Origin: Dehalococcoidia bacterium UBA1332
GTDB taxonomy: Bacteria > Chloroflexota > Dehalococcoidia > Lucifugimonadales > Lucifugimonadaceae
Assembly: GCA_002306745.1 (NCBI GenBank)
Contig: DBSW01000096.1
Span: 1 to 20,077, forward strand
Direction of reading: 5' to 3'
Length of the DNA stretch: 20,077 nt
Numbering within the stretch: position 1 is the stretch's first letter; every line of letters starts with the position of its first letter. The translations under genes were made by a program, and so were the position numbers. Below, in pieces: positions 1 through 7,164 of the stretch. Under the pieces are notes generated by a model, which did not search any database, was not told the DNA's origin, and saw only the letters and a program-made list of their open reading frames with translations.

Positions 1-1
1 C

Positions 2-283
2 TAATGCATTGACTTTCTCTCCGACTTTTACTGGACGATTCCAACTTACTTCTTGCCCTGCATGAACGGTTTGCAAGCCATCCGAGAATAAACCTAATTC
101 TTCGATTAGTTCCGTAAGGGCAGCTGCGATAATCATGATTGGCGGCAACGTGTCGCTATAGGCTGGTGATTCATTTCCTCCTATTGCTAGTGCATAAGCT
201 TGTGCTCTTGCTTTGGGAATAGTCACGTCGTAGGGACCAAACTTGTGGCCTATTTCTGCGGTTGAGATTAATGGTGAAGGCAA
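2..283 (-). CDS. MaoC-like dehydratase, N-terminal part (cut by window edge)
   Basis: The frame is open from a stop codon at 374-376 to the left edge, so the 3' end is missing. The protein contains GHKFGPYDVTIPKARAQAYA, then ALAIGGNESPAYSD, a helix PPIMIIAAALTEL and VHAGQEVSWNRPVKVGEKV. This is the usual order of the N-terminal hot-dog half of MaoC / FAS1-type (R)-specific enoyl-CoA hydratases and related acyl-CoA dehydratases. No in-frame ATG precedes the conserved part. The TTG at 283 gives a short natural leader (MPSPLISTAEIGHKFGPY) and is my choice; TTGs at 340 and 370 are alternatives, and none has a strong ribosome binding site. Family assignment is fairly secure; substrate and exact start are not. 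Confidence 0.7.
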   Translation of the reverse strand, partial: MPSPLISTAEIGHKFGPYDVTIPKARAQAYALAIGGNESPAYSDTLPPIMIIAAALTELIEELGLFSDGLQTVHAGQEVSWNRPVKVGEKVNAL

Positions 284-394
284 TAAATACTTCTTGCTGT
301 TAAATCTGATTTGCTCAGCCGGATATGGTCGTAAAGCCAAAATTGTAATTTTGCCCTGATCGCCGAGCAAAAGTTAGTGAGAGATATTCGGTTT

Positions 395-784
395 TTAGGC
401 ATCGATGTTTGTAGTATTTTTCCGCTGCATCGAGATTGCTTCGTCGACGAGTTCTGCCGCAAGATCGAATGAAGATGTATTTCTGAAATCTAACTGTGAA
501 ATTGCGAAGACTCGGTACAATAACCCTGTCGATACTAGGCCGCTGTTGCTTTCTCCTAACGCGGGTAGTTTGATTCCGGTCGCTTCTGAAATAGCCACAG
601 CCGCGTTCATTCCGCTTCGGTTTAGAAAAACTCTAGTCAGTACTCGTCCTTTGTGGGTGACGCTTACTCCACTTTTATCTTGGTTAAGTTGAATACGTAA
701 GTGTGAACGGGGTGTTTCTACTAATTTATATCCGTAGATGAGAGCCTTTTTTCTTGAAACTGTCAAATTCTCAAGTCCATACAT
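395..784 (-). CDS. hypothetical protein, 129 residues
   Basis: An open frame of 129 codons starts at ATG 784, with a TTG just before it at 787. I do not recognise a family. The middle is basic and strand-rich (residues about 25-50, with RVLTRVFLNRSG), followed by an alanine-rich helix (NAAVAISEATG) and an acidic C-terminal helix (FDLAAELVDEAISMQ). There is no signal peptide, membrane segment or cysteine motif, so it is probably cytoplasmic. It lies between the thioredoxin gene and the MaoC-like gene, all on the same strand, and is in the same reading frame as the MaoC-like gene, separated by two stop codons. No convincing Shine-Dalgarno sequence is visible. Its reality rests mainly on ORF length and the absence of a better candidate in the interval. 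Confidence 0.5.
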   Translation of the reverse strand: MYGLENLTVSRKKALIYGYKLVETPRSHLRIQLNQDKSGVSVTHKGRVLTRVFLNRSGMNAAVAISEATGIKLPALGESNSGLVSTGLLYRVFAISQLDFRNTSSFDLAAELVDEAISMQRKNTTNIDA

Positions 785-845
785 CAATTAGGTTATTAGC
801 GAAAATCACATGGAACAGGGCAGTCCGTTATTAGCGCTCTAAGTA

Positions 846-877
846 TATTCGAATTCAATGCTCTAATTGTTCGAATA
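846..877. repeat. inverted repeat / hairpin between thioredoxin gene and hypothetical gene
   Basis: The left arm TATTCGAA (846-853) is matched perfectly by TTCGAATA (870-877). Three further pairs (CAA with TTG) extend the stem to 11 bp after a two-base bulge, leaving an 8-base loop. It sits downstream of the last ccm-type gene and upstream of the 129-residue ORF. No T-run follows on either strand, so it is not a standard intrinsic terminator. It could be an RNA processing or attenuation hairpin, or an operator palindrome. Confidence 0.4.
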
Positions 878-929
878 CGTTGGTGGACTATTAGTCGTTA
901 ACTACGTGGCGGTTCAGCAATTACTCCTA

Positions 930-1511
930 TCACTGAGCATCGCCTATTCCAAGAACTGCATCGGTCATGTCAGTTAGGATGTCATCAAGCGTCTTACTAG
1001 TATTTGGTCCGATTATTTTTCTTACGATCTGACCTTCTGGTGTGACGAAGAATTTTTCTGGGATTCCGCTAACGCCGAAGTCGACGAAAATGCGACCATC
1101 GGGATCGATACCGTTGACGTAGTTGATTTTATTAAGCTCTATGAACTCTTCTACAGGCTCTTTACTGTCCCATATAGCTATTCCAATGAACTCTACGCCC
1201 CTATTTTTCCACTTGTCGTAAGTTTTGGCTAACACCGGACCTTCCGCTTTGCATGGAGCGCACCAAGACGACCAGAAGTCTACGACCACAATACTGCCGC
1301 GGAAATCTTCAATTGATATTGTTTCTCCATCTAGAGAAACTAGTTCGAAATCTGCGTTAGCGTCTACTGAAAGACTTACTTCGCCGAATTGGTTATTCAC
1401 ACTTGTTTGACCAGCTTGACCGTTGTTTTGTATTACTCCCCAAGTCATTAAAGAGATTACGAATAGAACGGGCACGCCTACACCAACAAGTACTGATCGT
1501 CTCTGATTCAA
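930..1511 (-). CDS. ccmG: CcmG/ResA-type membrane-anchored thioredoxin (TlpA family)
   Basis: The product is a 193-residue thiol-disulfide oxidoreductase of the TlpA/DsbE/ResA group, which reduces apocytochrome c cysteines (or their carrier) outside the membrane before heme attachment. Residues about 8-26 form an uncleaved N-terminal membrane anchor. The thioredoxin fold follows, with FELVSLDGETISIEDFRG, the active site WCAPC at 83-87, and the cis-proline loop GIPEKFFV at 149-156. Its ATG overlaps the stop of the upstream gene by 4 bases, and it is the last gene of the ccm block. The family call is firm. CcmG versus ResA cannot be separated from sequence alone; the adjacent ccmF and ccmH support the cytochrome maturation role. 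Confidence 0.88.
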   Translation of the reverse strand: MNQRRSVLVGVGVPVLFVISLMTWGVIQNNGQAGQTSVNNQFGEVSLSVDANADFELVSLDGETISIEDFRGSIVVVDFWSSWCAPCKAEGPVLAKTYDKWKNRGVEFIGIAIWDSKEPVEEFIELNKINYVNGIDPDGRIFVDFGVSGIPEKFFVTPEGQIVRKIIGPNTSKTLDDILTDMTDAVLGIGDAQ

Positions 1512-2896
1512 TTTTGTTCGTCCGAGTTTTTCGTGAAATTTGTTTTGGGATCTATTGGTTGATCTGAGTAACTGTTGTCCGATAAATCAGAGGACGCTCG
1601 ACGAAGTGGTTCAGGCGCTGAGTCAGTTGAATTTCTGTTTATTTCTATCGATTTGTCTAATCGTATTATTAATTGTTTGAGAGATTCACTGCGCTCCGTG
1701 AACTCTCGTTCAGTTATCTGATCTGACTCGAATAAATCGTAAATATCAGCGATCTCGGCGAGTAATAGCTCTCTATTCTGAGTTATTGGTTTTTCTCGAT
1801 AATCGTTATTTTTGCGGCGTGAGTACACTGTCCAAGTCAGTATTGAGAGAAGTGCAGTCCCGACTAGTCCAATAAGCAGTATCAAATAAAGTCGGCTCTG
1901 GGTGAAATCGTATAACGTCTGAAACGGGGTAGGCTGCGGTAAACCGAAATACGCTATTAACAATTCTTCTCCTTTGACGTAGTTTTCACCTTCGATTTGG
2001 TTGAAAATTTTATCGGCTACGATTACTGACTCAGTCGCTGCAACTTTTTCGGCGCTAATCTGTCCAGCGTCAGCAGGTAGCAATATTCGTACGAGATCTG
2101 CACCGTATGGCAGTTTGAGGTTGAAATTAAAGCTATCACCTTCATAAGGGACAATGTAGCTGATTAGGATTGCAGCTTCACCCGGAGGGATGGGGTTTGT
2201 TAAAGCAAAACCGCTATCGATCTCCAAGACATTTCCGTTGGGTAATTCCGACTCGATAGTAAGATCCGTAAACCCTAGCGGTAGATTGAAGCGAAGCAGG
2301 TCGAGTCCTGTGAGATTAGGGTTCGATAGGTCTGGTACCCAAACTTTATCTCCTAGATTATCGACATTAATTACAGTTAGTACGCCTGCATGGCGGTTGC
2401 GAGCATCTAGTGTCGGGATCATCATCACGTAGGAATTGATCGTGATGTTCTCAAGCGATGGTGTATCTTCATAGATGGTAATTTGGACGTCTTGCCAGTT
2501 TTCGACGGTTGCCATGTCGACATAGGGTGTATAAGAATCCGTGCTAACAACTAATCGGTATTCAGAATCAATGCCTGACTTTAGATTGGTGAATACAAAA
2601 TTTCCGCCAAGATCAATATTTGTGGTTTCCTGCTCGATTATTCTATTGTTAGCAATATCGATAGACATCAACATCACCTCGATATTAGCGGGTATGATTC
2701 CACCCGCGGTTCCATTTATTACTTTGCCTCGTATGAATTCTGATTGATCCTGTGCATTAACTGTTTGTAAATTATTCAGAAAAAGAGCGATTGTAAGAGT
2801 AAATATCACGGAAAAAGTTAATGCACTTTTGATCGTTAAATTCGATGTAAATCTTGAAATGCAAGTGCTTCTGCTGTAAAAAAAAGGGCGTTTCAT
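1508..2896 (-). CDS. secreted, C-terminally membrane-anchored protein of unknown function in ccm cluster
   Basis: The product is a 462-residue protein with a long signal peptide (hydrophobic core about 24-42, probable cleavage after VNA near 48). A beta-rich extracellular part of about 280 residues follows. It begins with a fold resembling carboxypeptidase-regulatory or Cna-B domains (IRGKVINGTAGG, then GGNFVFTNLKSG). One membrane helix lies at about 335-357, and then a 105-residue cytoplasmic tail. The tail carries a charged helical motif at 376-413, followed by a Ser/Asp/Asn-rich low-complexity end. Overlaps of 1 base with the CcmI-like gene and 4 bases with the thioredoxin gene indicate translational coupling and a role linked to cytochrome maturation or membrane assembly. 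I know no named family; the function is unknown. Confidence 0.8.
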   Translation of the reverse strand: MKRPFFYSRSTCISRFTSNLTIKSALTFSVIFTLTIALFLNNLQTVNAQDQSEFIRGKVINGTAGGIIPANIEVMLMSIDIANNRIIEQETTNIDLGGNFVFTNLKSGIDSEYRLVVSTDSYTPYVDMATVENWQDVQITIYEDTPSLENITINSYVMMIPTLDARNRHAGVLTVINVDNLGDKVWVPDLSNPNLTGLDLLRFNLPLGFTDLTIESELPNGNVLEIDSGFALTNPIPPGEAAILISYIVPYEGDSFNFNLKLPYGADLVRILLPADAGQISAEKVAATESVIVADKIFNQIEGENYVKGEELLIAYFGLPQPTPFQTLYDFTQSRLYLILLIGLVGTALLSILTWTVYSRRKNNDYREKPITQNRELLLAEIADIYDLFESDQITEREFTERSESLKQLIIRLDKSIEINRNSTDSAPEPLRRASSDLSDNSYSDQPIDPKTNFTKNSDEQN

Positions 2897-3261
2897 TACG
2901 ATAAATCTCCACCCTCGGGTGGCTGGTTAGTGCGCTGGCGCAGCATTGAAATTTCTTTTTCGAGTTCGTCCTTTATTTGTGAATCTGTCAATGTAAAAGA
3001 TGTTTCTTGCTCGAGGATTTGTGCTGCTGCTAATCTCAATTGATTTCGCTGTGACAAGTAGTCTTTTTCGGTTAGGTCACCCGAGATAAAATCAGATCTA
3101 ACATCGTTAATTTTTCGATATATTTGGAGTCGCTCAGCTCGAAGTTTTTCCTTTCTTATGAATGAGTCCGAAACCAGTCGATATCGTTTTTTGCCGAAAA
3201 ACGGATATACGATGACTGTAATTGTCACTATAGCTAAAACCATTCCTAGGGCAATTGTCAT
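2896..3261 (-). CDS. CcmI-like small membrane protein
   Basis: The product is a 121-residue protein with one N-terminal membrane helix (about 1-23), a basic stretch (GKKRYR) and then a highly charged helical region. Residues 45-84 (ERLQIYRKINDVRSDF, SGDLTEKDYLSQRNQLRLAA) resemble the short N-terminal helical part of CcmI, which in System I cytochrome maturation helps present apocytochrome c to CcmF/CcmH. The TPR domain of full-length CcmI is absent. I chose ATG 3261 over the preceding TTG because an AAGGGA sequence lies 7 bases upstream. The gene follows ccmF by about 11 bases and overlaps the next gene by 1 base (TAATG). The CcmI assignment is from weak similarity plus context. Confidence 0.72.
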   Translation of the reverse strand: MTIALGMVLAIVTITVIVYPFFGKKRYRLVSDSFIRKEKLRAERLQIYRKINDVRSDFISGDLTEKDYLSQRNQLRLAAAQILEQETSFTLTDSQIKDELEKEISMLRQRTNQPPEGGDLS

Positions 3262-3272
3262 CAAAATTTCCC

Positions 3273-5345
3273 TTATGATTCTGCCGGTGATTGTTTTGTA
3301 TTTTTTTTAGCTGGTCTTGTTTCGACAGCGGGTTGTGGCCATAAAGCAATCATGGTGCCAATAATGAATAAAGGACCTGAAGCCCATAGCCACCAAGCTA
3401 AAGGGTTAATGCTTACGGCTAGTGAGACGCGCCCATCATTTAGAAAGTCACGAGGTATTACATAAAGGTCTTCAATGAATGTTGATCTAATCCCAGATCT
3501 AACGGAAGCCATGTTGAAGTCTAGATAGAAGCCATGCCAGGGTTTTATTGTGTCGATGAGCTTATCGTTTTTTCGCCGTGTGCTGTCTTCTAGTGTGAAT
3601 CCGTTGGAACCCTGTGAAAGTGCTAAATCGAATTCATATGCGTAGTCGGAGGGTTCTATTTTATAGATAGATATCTCTGCCCACTGAGCGACCCTGTCAG
3701 GTCGGCTATCATCTCCGCGATCAATGTATTGAATCCGGTAGTTGTCTATGACTAAGCTTTCGCCTAGGCTGATTGCTCCATCAGTTCGCTGCTGGTAAAA
3801 ATTTGTGCCTATGATCCCAAGTCCGATCATCAATATGGAAATGTGAACGATGTATCCACCGTGTCTTGGTCGGTTTCCGTTTACAAGTCGCCACCAAGCC
3901 AAAGCCCAATTATCCCCATTACGATGCCGAGCATATGATCCTCTCCACCACTCTTCTAGAATTGAAGCGGCTACAAAACCAACTACTCCGAAAGCGAAAA
4001 TTGCAACGGGTCTTTGAATTCCAGCTATTACTAAAAAGGTAATTATTAAGAGTAGCGCCGCTGTGGGCCAGATAAACCATTGCTTCAGAGATCTGGCTGA
4101 TGCTTTACGCCATGGTAGTAGTGGACCAACTCCCATCATCATAACGATGCCAAGTAATACTGGGCCATTGGCACGATCAAAATACGGTGCGGAAACCGTC
4201 ACAGAGACATCTCTTGCGAAGTCAGAGAAAAGCGGGAAGAGCACACCCCATAAAGTGATTGCCATTACTGATAGAAATAGAAAATTGTTTACGAGAAAAG
4301 AAGCCTCTCGCGACATAAAGGATTCCATGTTCCGATCAGATTTGAGGGCAGGCATTCTCCATAAGAACAGGGCGAATGCAAATACAAGGCTGGCAAGCAT
4401 GAAAGAAAGAAAAATCATTCCAAGCGTTGATGCTGCGAAAGAGTGAACACTTACAACTGGACCACCACGGTTTATGAACATTCCAAGTTGGGCCAATACA
4501 AAGGCAATGTTTAATAGTGCTACGTTCCACATTCTGAACATGCCTCGTCGTTTTTGAACCATGATTGAGTGGATAAATGCCGTCAAAACTAGCCATGGCA
4601 TTAGTGCGACGTTTTCGATTGGATCCCATGCCCAGTAACCACCCCACCCTAGGATGGTGTATGCCCACCAGGCCCCTAGCAGCATTCCGATGCCTAAAAC
4701 TCCCCATGCTATGATGGCCGAGACTCGTGCGACGTCGACCCAATCGTCTCCAAAATTACCAGCGATTAATGCTCCTGATACGAATGCAAATGGCACGGTT
4801 ATGGCTATTAATCCACCCATCAGTAACGGTGGGTGGCTAAACATACCAGGATGAGTGAGTAGAGGGTTAATTCCTCTACCATCCTCAGGTACGTTTTCCA
4901 TAAGTTCGAATGGACTGGCTGACAAGGTTAAAACCGCGAAATAAAACAATTGAATCACTGCAAGAATCGCAATTGTCCATGGCATACTTCGCTCCAACCG
5001 TGTGGGTGCAACCCATATCGATATCGATGAAATCACCGTTAGTATGAGGAGGATGTAAAGCAGTGATCCTTCGTTGCCTGCGTAAAAGGCGACCCACACA
5101 AAAGCTCTATCCATGAGTGTGTTTGAGTGATTAGCTACATACTCAATAGAAAAATCGTTTTCTGCGAAAGCAAAAATCAGTGTCCCAGAAGCTACGGCAG
5201 CGCAAAGAGCAGTCATGTAAATTGAGCGTCTAGCGCTTACAATCAGCTCTGCTATTCGCATTTTCTCACCAAGTACAGAAGCGGCTGCAGCGTAACAGCT
5301 AACAACAAGTCCGAGTAGCAGGGCCATTGCTCCGAGATCTGCCAC
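3273..5345 (-). CDS. ccmF: cytochrome c heme lyase subunit CcmF
   Basis: The product is a 690-residue polytopic membrane protein of the CcmF family, the core of the System I heme lyase that ligates heme to CxxCH motifs of apocytochromes outside the membrane. The tryptophan-rich heme-handling WWD motif is at 233-242 (GWGGYWAWDP). Conserved histidine regions are present: HPGMFSHPP (165-173), FIHS (H259), NRGGPVVSVHS (H301) and GGYIVHISI (H501). These probably correspond to the four functionally important histidines of the family. A large extracellular loop before the last helix is also present. Length is close to the usual 640-690. The start is GTG, whose G is shared with the TAG stop of ccmH (1-base overlap). 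CcmA-E are not in the window. Confidence 0.95.
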   Translation of the reverse strand: MADLGAMALLLGLVVSCYAAAASVLGEKMRIAELIVSARRSIYMTALCAAVASGTLIFAFAENDFSIEYVANHSNTLMDRAFVWVAFYAGNEGSLLYILLILTVISSISIWVAPTRLERSMPWTIAILAVIQLFYFAVLTLSASPFELMENVPEDGRGINPLLTHPGMFSHPPLLMGGLIAITVPFAFVSGALIAGNFGDDWVDVARVSAIIAWGVLGIGMLLGAWWAYTILGWGGYWAWDPIENVALMPWLVLTAFIHSIMVQKRRGMFRMWNVALLNIAFVLAQLGMFINRGGPVVSVHSFAASTLGMIFLSFMLASLVFAFALFLWRMPALKSDRNMESFMSREASFLVNNFLFLSVMAITLWGVLFPLFSDFARDVSVTVSAPYFDRANGPVLLGIVMMMGVGPLLPWRKASARSLKQWFIWPTAALLLIITFLVIAGIQRPVAIFAFGVVGFVAASILEEWWRGSYARHRNGDNWALAWWRLVNGNRPRHGGYIVHISILMIGLGIIGTNFYQQRTDGAISLGESLVIDNYRIQYIDRGDDSRPDRVAQWAEISIYKIEPSDYAYEFDLALSQGSNGFTLEDSTRRKNDKLIDTIKPWHGFYLDFNMASVRSGIRSTFIEDLYVIPRDFLNDGRVSLAVSINPLAWWLWASGPLFIIGTMIALWPQPAVETRPAKKNTKQSPAES

Positions 5346-5944
5346 TAATTTTCCTCCTCATCTTCTTTTTCTTGTTTCGCTTGAATAGTTGAATCTTTTT
5401 TAATGCCTAGATCCTTATCTACGCGATCTAGGTATTCGCTCAAGTCCGTGTGTTTTATAGAGATATTTCCCGTAGAACTGGACTTAGGCTCATTATTTAA
5501 TACGGAACTTTTCATATGCTTTATTGTGTACAGGGCTATTCCAAGTGCAGCGGTAACAATTAAAGCAGGGAAGATCCATGCCAACATGTTGAAACCCTTG
5601 CCCGTTGGTGCAGCCAAGATTTCCTCACCATATCTGTCAGAGAAATAGTCTAGGATTTCGGCGTTGGTATTGCCTTCTTGCAGTAAATTTGTGACTTTAA
5701 GACGCATGTCGACAGCAATTTGAGCGTTGGAACCATCGATTGTTTGACCATCACACACTGGACACATTAATTCACCCGACAGTTGGTACGCTCTCTGTTC
5801 TAGACTTATGTCTTCTTCGCGTACGCATGCTTCGGTAACGATAGCGGACATGATTGTGAATAGAACTAACACGGTAACCCTCACTCGGTATGGGAACGTG
5901 TGAGTTGCGATCATCGTGAAAAGAAACCGAGATGACATATACAT
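5345..5944 (-). CDS. ccmH: cytochrome c maturation protein CcmH
   Basis: The product is a 199-residue CcmH-family protein that partners CcmF and handles apocytochrome thiols. It has an N-terminal hydrophobic export segment (about 21-38) and the conserved LMCPVCDGQTIDGSNA with the redox pair C61/C64. The typical three-helix region follows (DMRLKVTNLL, EILDYFSDRYGEEIL), and then a C-terminal membrane helix at about 120-141 and a charged cytoplasmic tail of Lys and Glu. A cysteine at 40 after VTEA could be a weak lipobox. The start is ambiguous among ATGs at 5944, 5938 and a later one at residue 11; no clear ribosome binding site decides it. It opens the ccm block, 106 bases after actE. Confidence 0.92.
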   Translation of the reverse strand: MYMSSRFLFTMIATHTFPYRVRVTVLVLFTIMSAIVTEACVREEDISLEQRAYQLSGELMCPVCDGQTIDGSNAQIAVDMRLKVTNLLQEGNTNAEILDYFSDRYGEEILAAPTGKGFNMLAWIFPALIVTAALGIALYTIKHMKSSVLNNEPKSSSTGNISIKHTDLSEYLDRVDKDLGIKKDSTIQAKQEKEDEEEN

Positions 5945-6050
5945 ACTTTACCCGTGCAAAAGCCCTTGATCTCGCACCTATATAACAGATTGATCCGTCT
6001 TTGGATTGTTCTGCAATTCACTGGTACTTGTTGTGTTTTGAGCGAAGGCT

Positions 6051-6647
6051 TTATTTACTGAGACCAGCGTTATCGTCGAAGATGTATTTCACAATGTCTC
6101 TGATGTCTTCTTCAGCTAGAAGACTTCCAAACTGAGGCATTACTGGTCCGTTCCAACCTGATACAAATGAGAACATTACGTCTGGGTCATTCAAACGGTT
6201 TGCTGCCGAGTCAACTAAATTGGGCGGAGACTTATAAGGCTCTCCGTTTTTAGTTGCATAAAAACTGCTTTCTGACGTGATGTGCCTTACGGCTTTACCA
6301 TCGCCAAGCCCGGATTCTCCATGGCAAACAGCACAGTTGACGCGGTAAAGATGCCCTGCGACAACTGGGTCATATGTGCGTTCCTGTTTGTCCGGGACCC
6401 TTAGAATTTCATCGGTACTTACATCACTCTGATAAGCCACAGCAGCTGCGGGTGGGGCGAGTCGTGGTGGTTCCTGAGCCTTGTAAGCCTGTGAATAGTG
6501 CATTTCAGAGAAGGTTTCCACAGGATAAGTGTTTGATTCCTGAACTGCACAAGCAGCCGTAGCCAAGCTAATGATAGCCAAGGCTCCTATCATTGGCACT
6601 AAGCGATTTATTAGTATTGGTTTTATAGGCGCTGCGAACATATTCAT
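6051..6647 (-). CDS. actE: alternative complex III monoheme cytochrome c, ActE
   Basis: The product is a 198-residue lipoprotein cytochrome. The signal peptide ends in a lipobox-like LATAAC (C33 as the lipid anchor). A proline-rich linker (EPPRLAPPAAAVAYQ) is followed by a single class I cytochrome c domain with heme motif CAVCH at 105-109 and probable axial Met170 (GPVMPQFGSLL). The final helix EEDIRDIVKYIFD is typical of cytochrome c. In ACIII this subunit takes electrons from the ActA/ActB module and passes them towards the terminal oxidase or a soluble carrier. Its ATG overlaps the actD stop by 1 base (TAATG), which supports coupled translation and the ActE identity. Confidence 0.92.
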   Translation of the reverse strand: MNMFAAPIKPILINRLVPMIGALAIISLATAACAVQESNTYPVETFSEMHYSQAYKAQEPPRLAPPAAAVAYQSDVSTDEILRVPDKQERTYDPVVAGHLYRVNCAVCHGESGLGDGKAVRHITSESSFYATKNGEPYKSPPNLVDSAANRLNDPDVMFSFVSGWNGPVMPQFGSLLAEEDIRDIVKYIFDDNAGLSK

Positions 6648-7153
6648 TACGCGTGCTTGATCTCCAGGGCTCCTGCCTTATTTAGCACGTTTTCTGCATC
6701 GGCAACTTTTGACTCGTCGTCAAATGTGATAACCACGCCGATCCAACCTTCAGTTATTCGGGTGTCGTAAACTCCCGGCTTTAGATTTGGCAGTCGAGAC
6801 TCGAAGATGATTCCAATCACAGTTGCTATCACACCCGCGAGCATAGTCATTTCGTACATGATGATTAGCATAGCGAAGATGGATAGGATGGGTTTACCTC
6901 CAGTTACCATCGGGTACGCTAGCTGAGTCGCAGCCGTCAGGAAGATTGACAACGTAAAACCAATTATTGCCCCAAAAGCAGGAAAACGGAACAGTCTATG
7001 CTGCGGTACGTGTTCACCAAAGGCACCTTCAGGGTAAGGAGTGCCAGTCAGCACATCAAATGTGCCCAGTTCGAATCCAGCCTCTTTCAGTCCGTCCATC
7101 GCATCTGCGGCGGGTTCGGGCTGCTGAAACAGGCCAAGAATACTTGTAGTCAT
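6647..7153 (-). CDS. actD: alternative complex III subunit ActD (DUF3341)
   Basis: The product is a 168-residue protein with the full DUF3341/ActD layout. It has an N-terminal cytoplasmic alpha-beta domain (ILGLFQQPEPAADAMDGLKE, and the KEAGFE element), two membrane helices (about 57-82 and 89-117) joined by the conserved GGKP turn (85-88), and a C-terminal strand-helix element (EGWIGVVITFDDESKVADAE). ActD is a small integral subunit that packs on ActC in ACIII and has no cofactor. An AAAGGA sequence lies upstream of the ATG. It is 11 bases after actC and overlaps actE by 1 base. Confidence 0.93.
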   Translation of the reverse strand: MTTSILGLFQQPEPAADAMDGLKEAGFELGTFDVLTGTPYPEGAFGEHVPQHRLFRFPAFGAIIGFTLSIFLTAATQLAYPMVTGGKPILSIFAMLIIMYEMTMLAGVIATVIGIIFESRLPNLKPGVYDTRITEGWIGVVITFDDESKVADAENVLNKAGALEIKHA

Positions 7154-7164
7154 CAGAAGATCCT

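Noticed and set aside
268..462. 64-codon minus-strand open frame between the MaoC-like and 129-residue genes
   Set aside because: It overlaps both neighbours in another frame and has an unnatural composition rich in Ser, Arg and Leu.
788..929. Possible tRNA or small RNA gene in the gap
   Set aside because: No cloverleaf, anticodon arm or T-loop could be drawn; only the simple hairpin at 846-877 stands out.
4336..4743. 135-codon minus-strand open frame within ccmF
   Set aside because: It is an alternative frame of ccmF, which has the WWD motif and conserved histidines.
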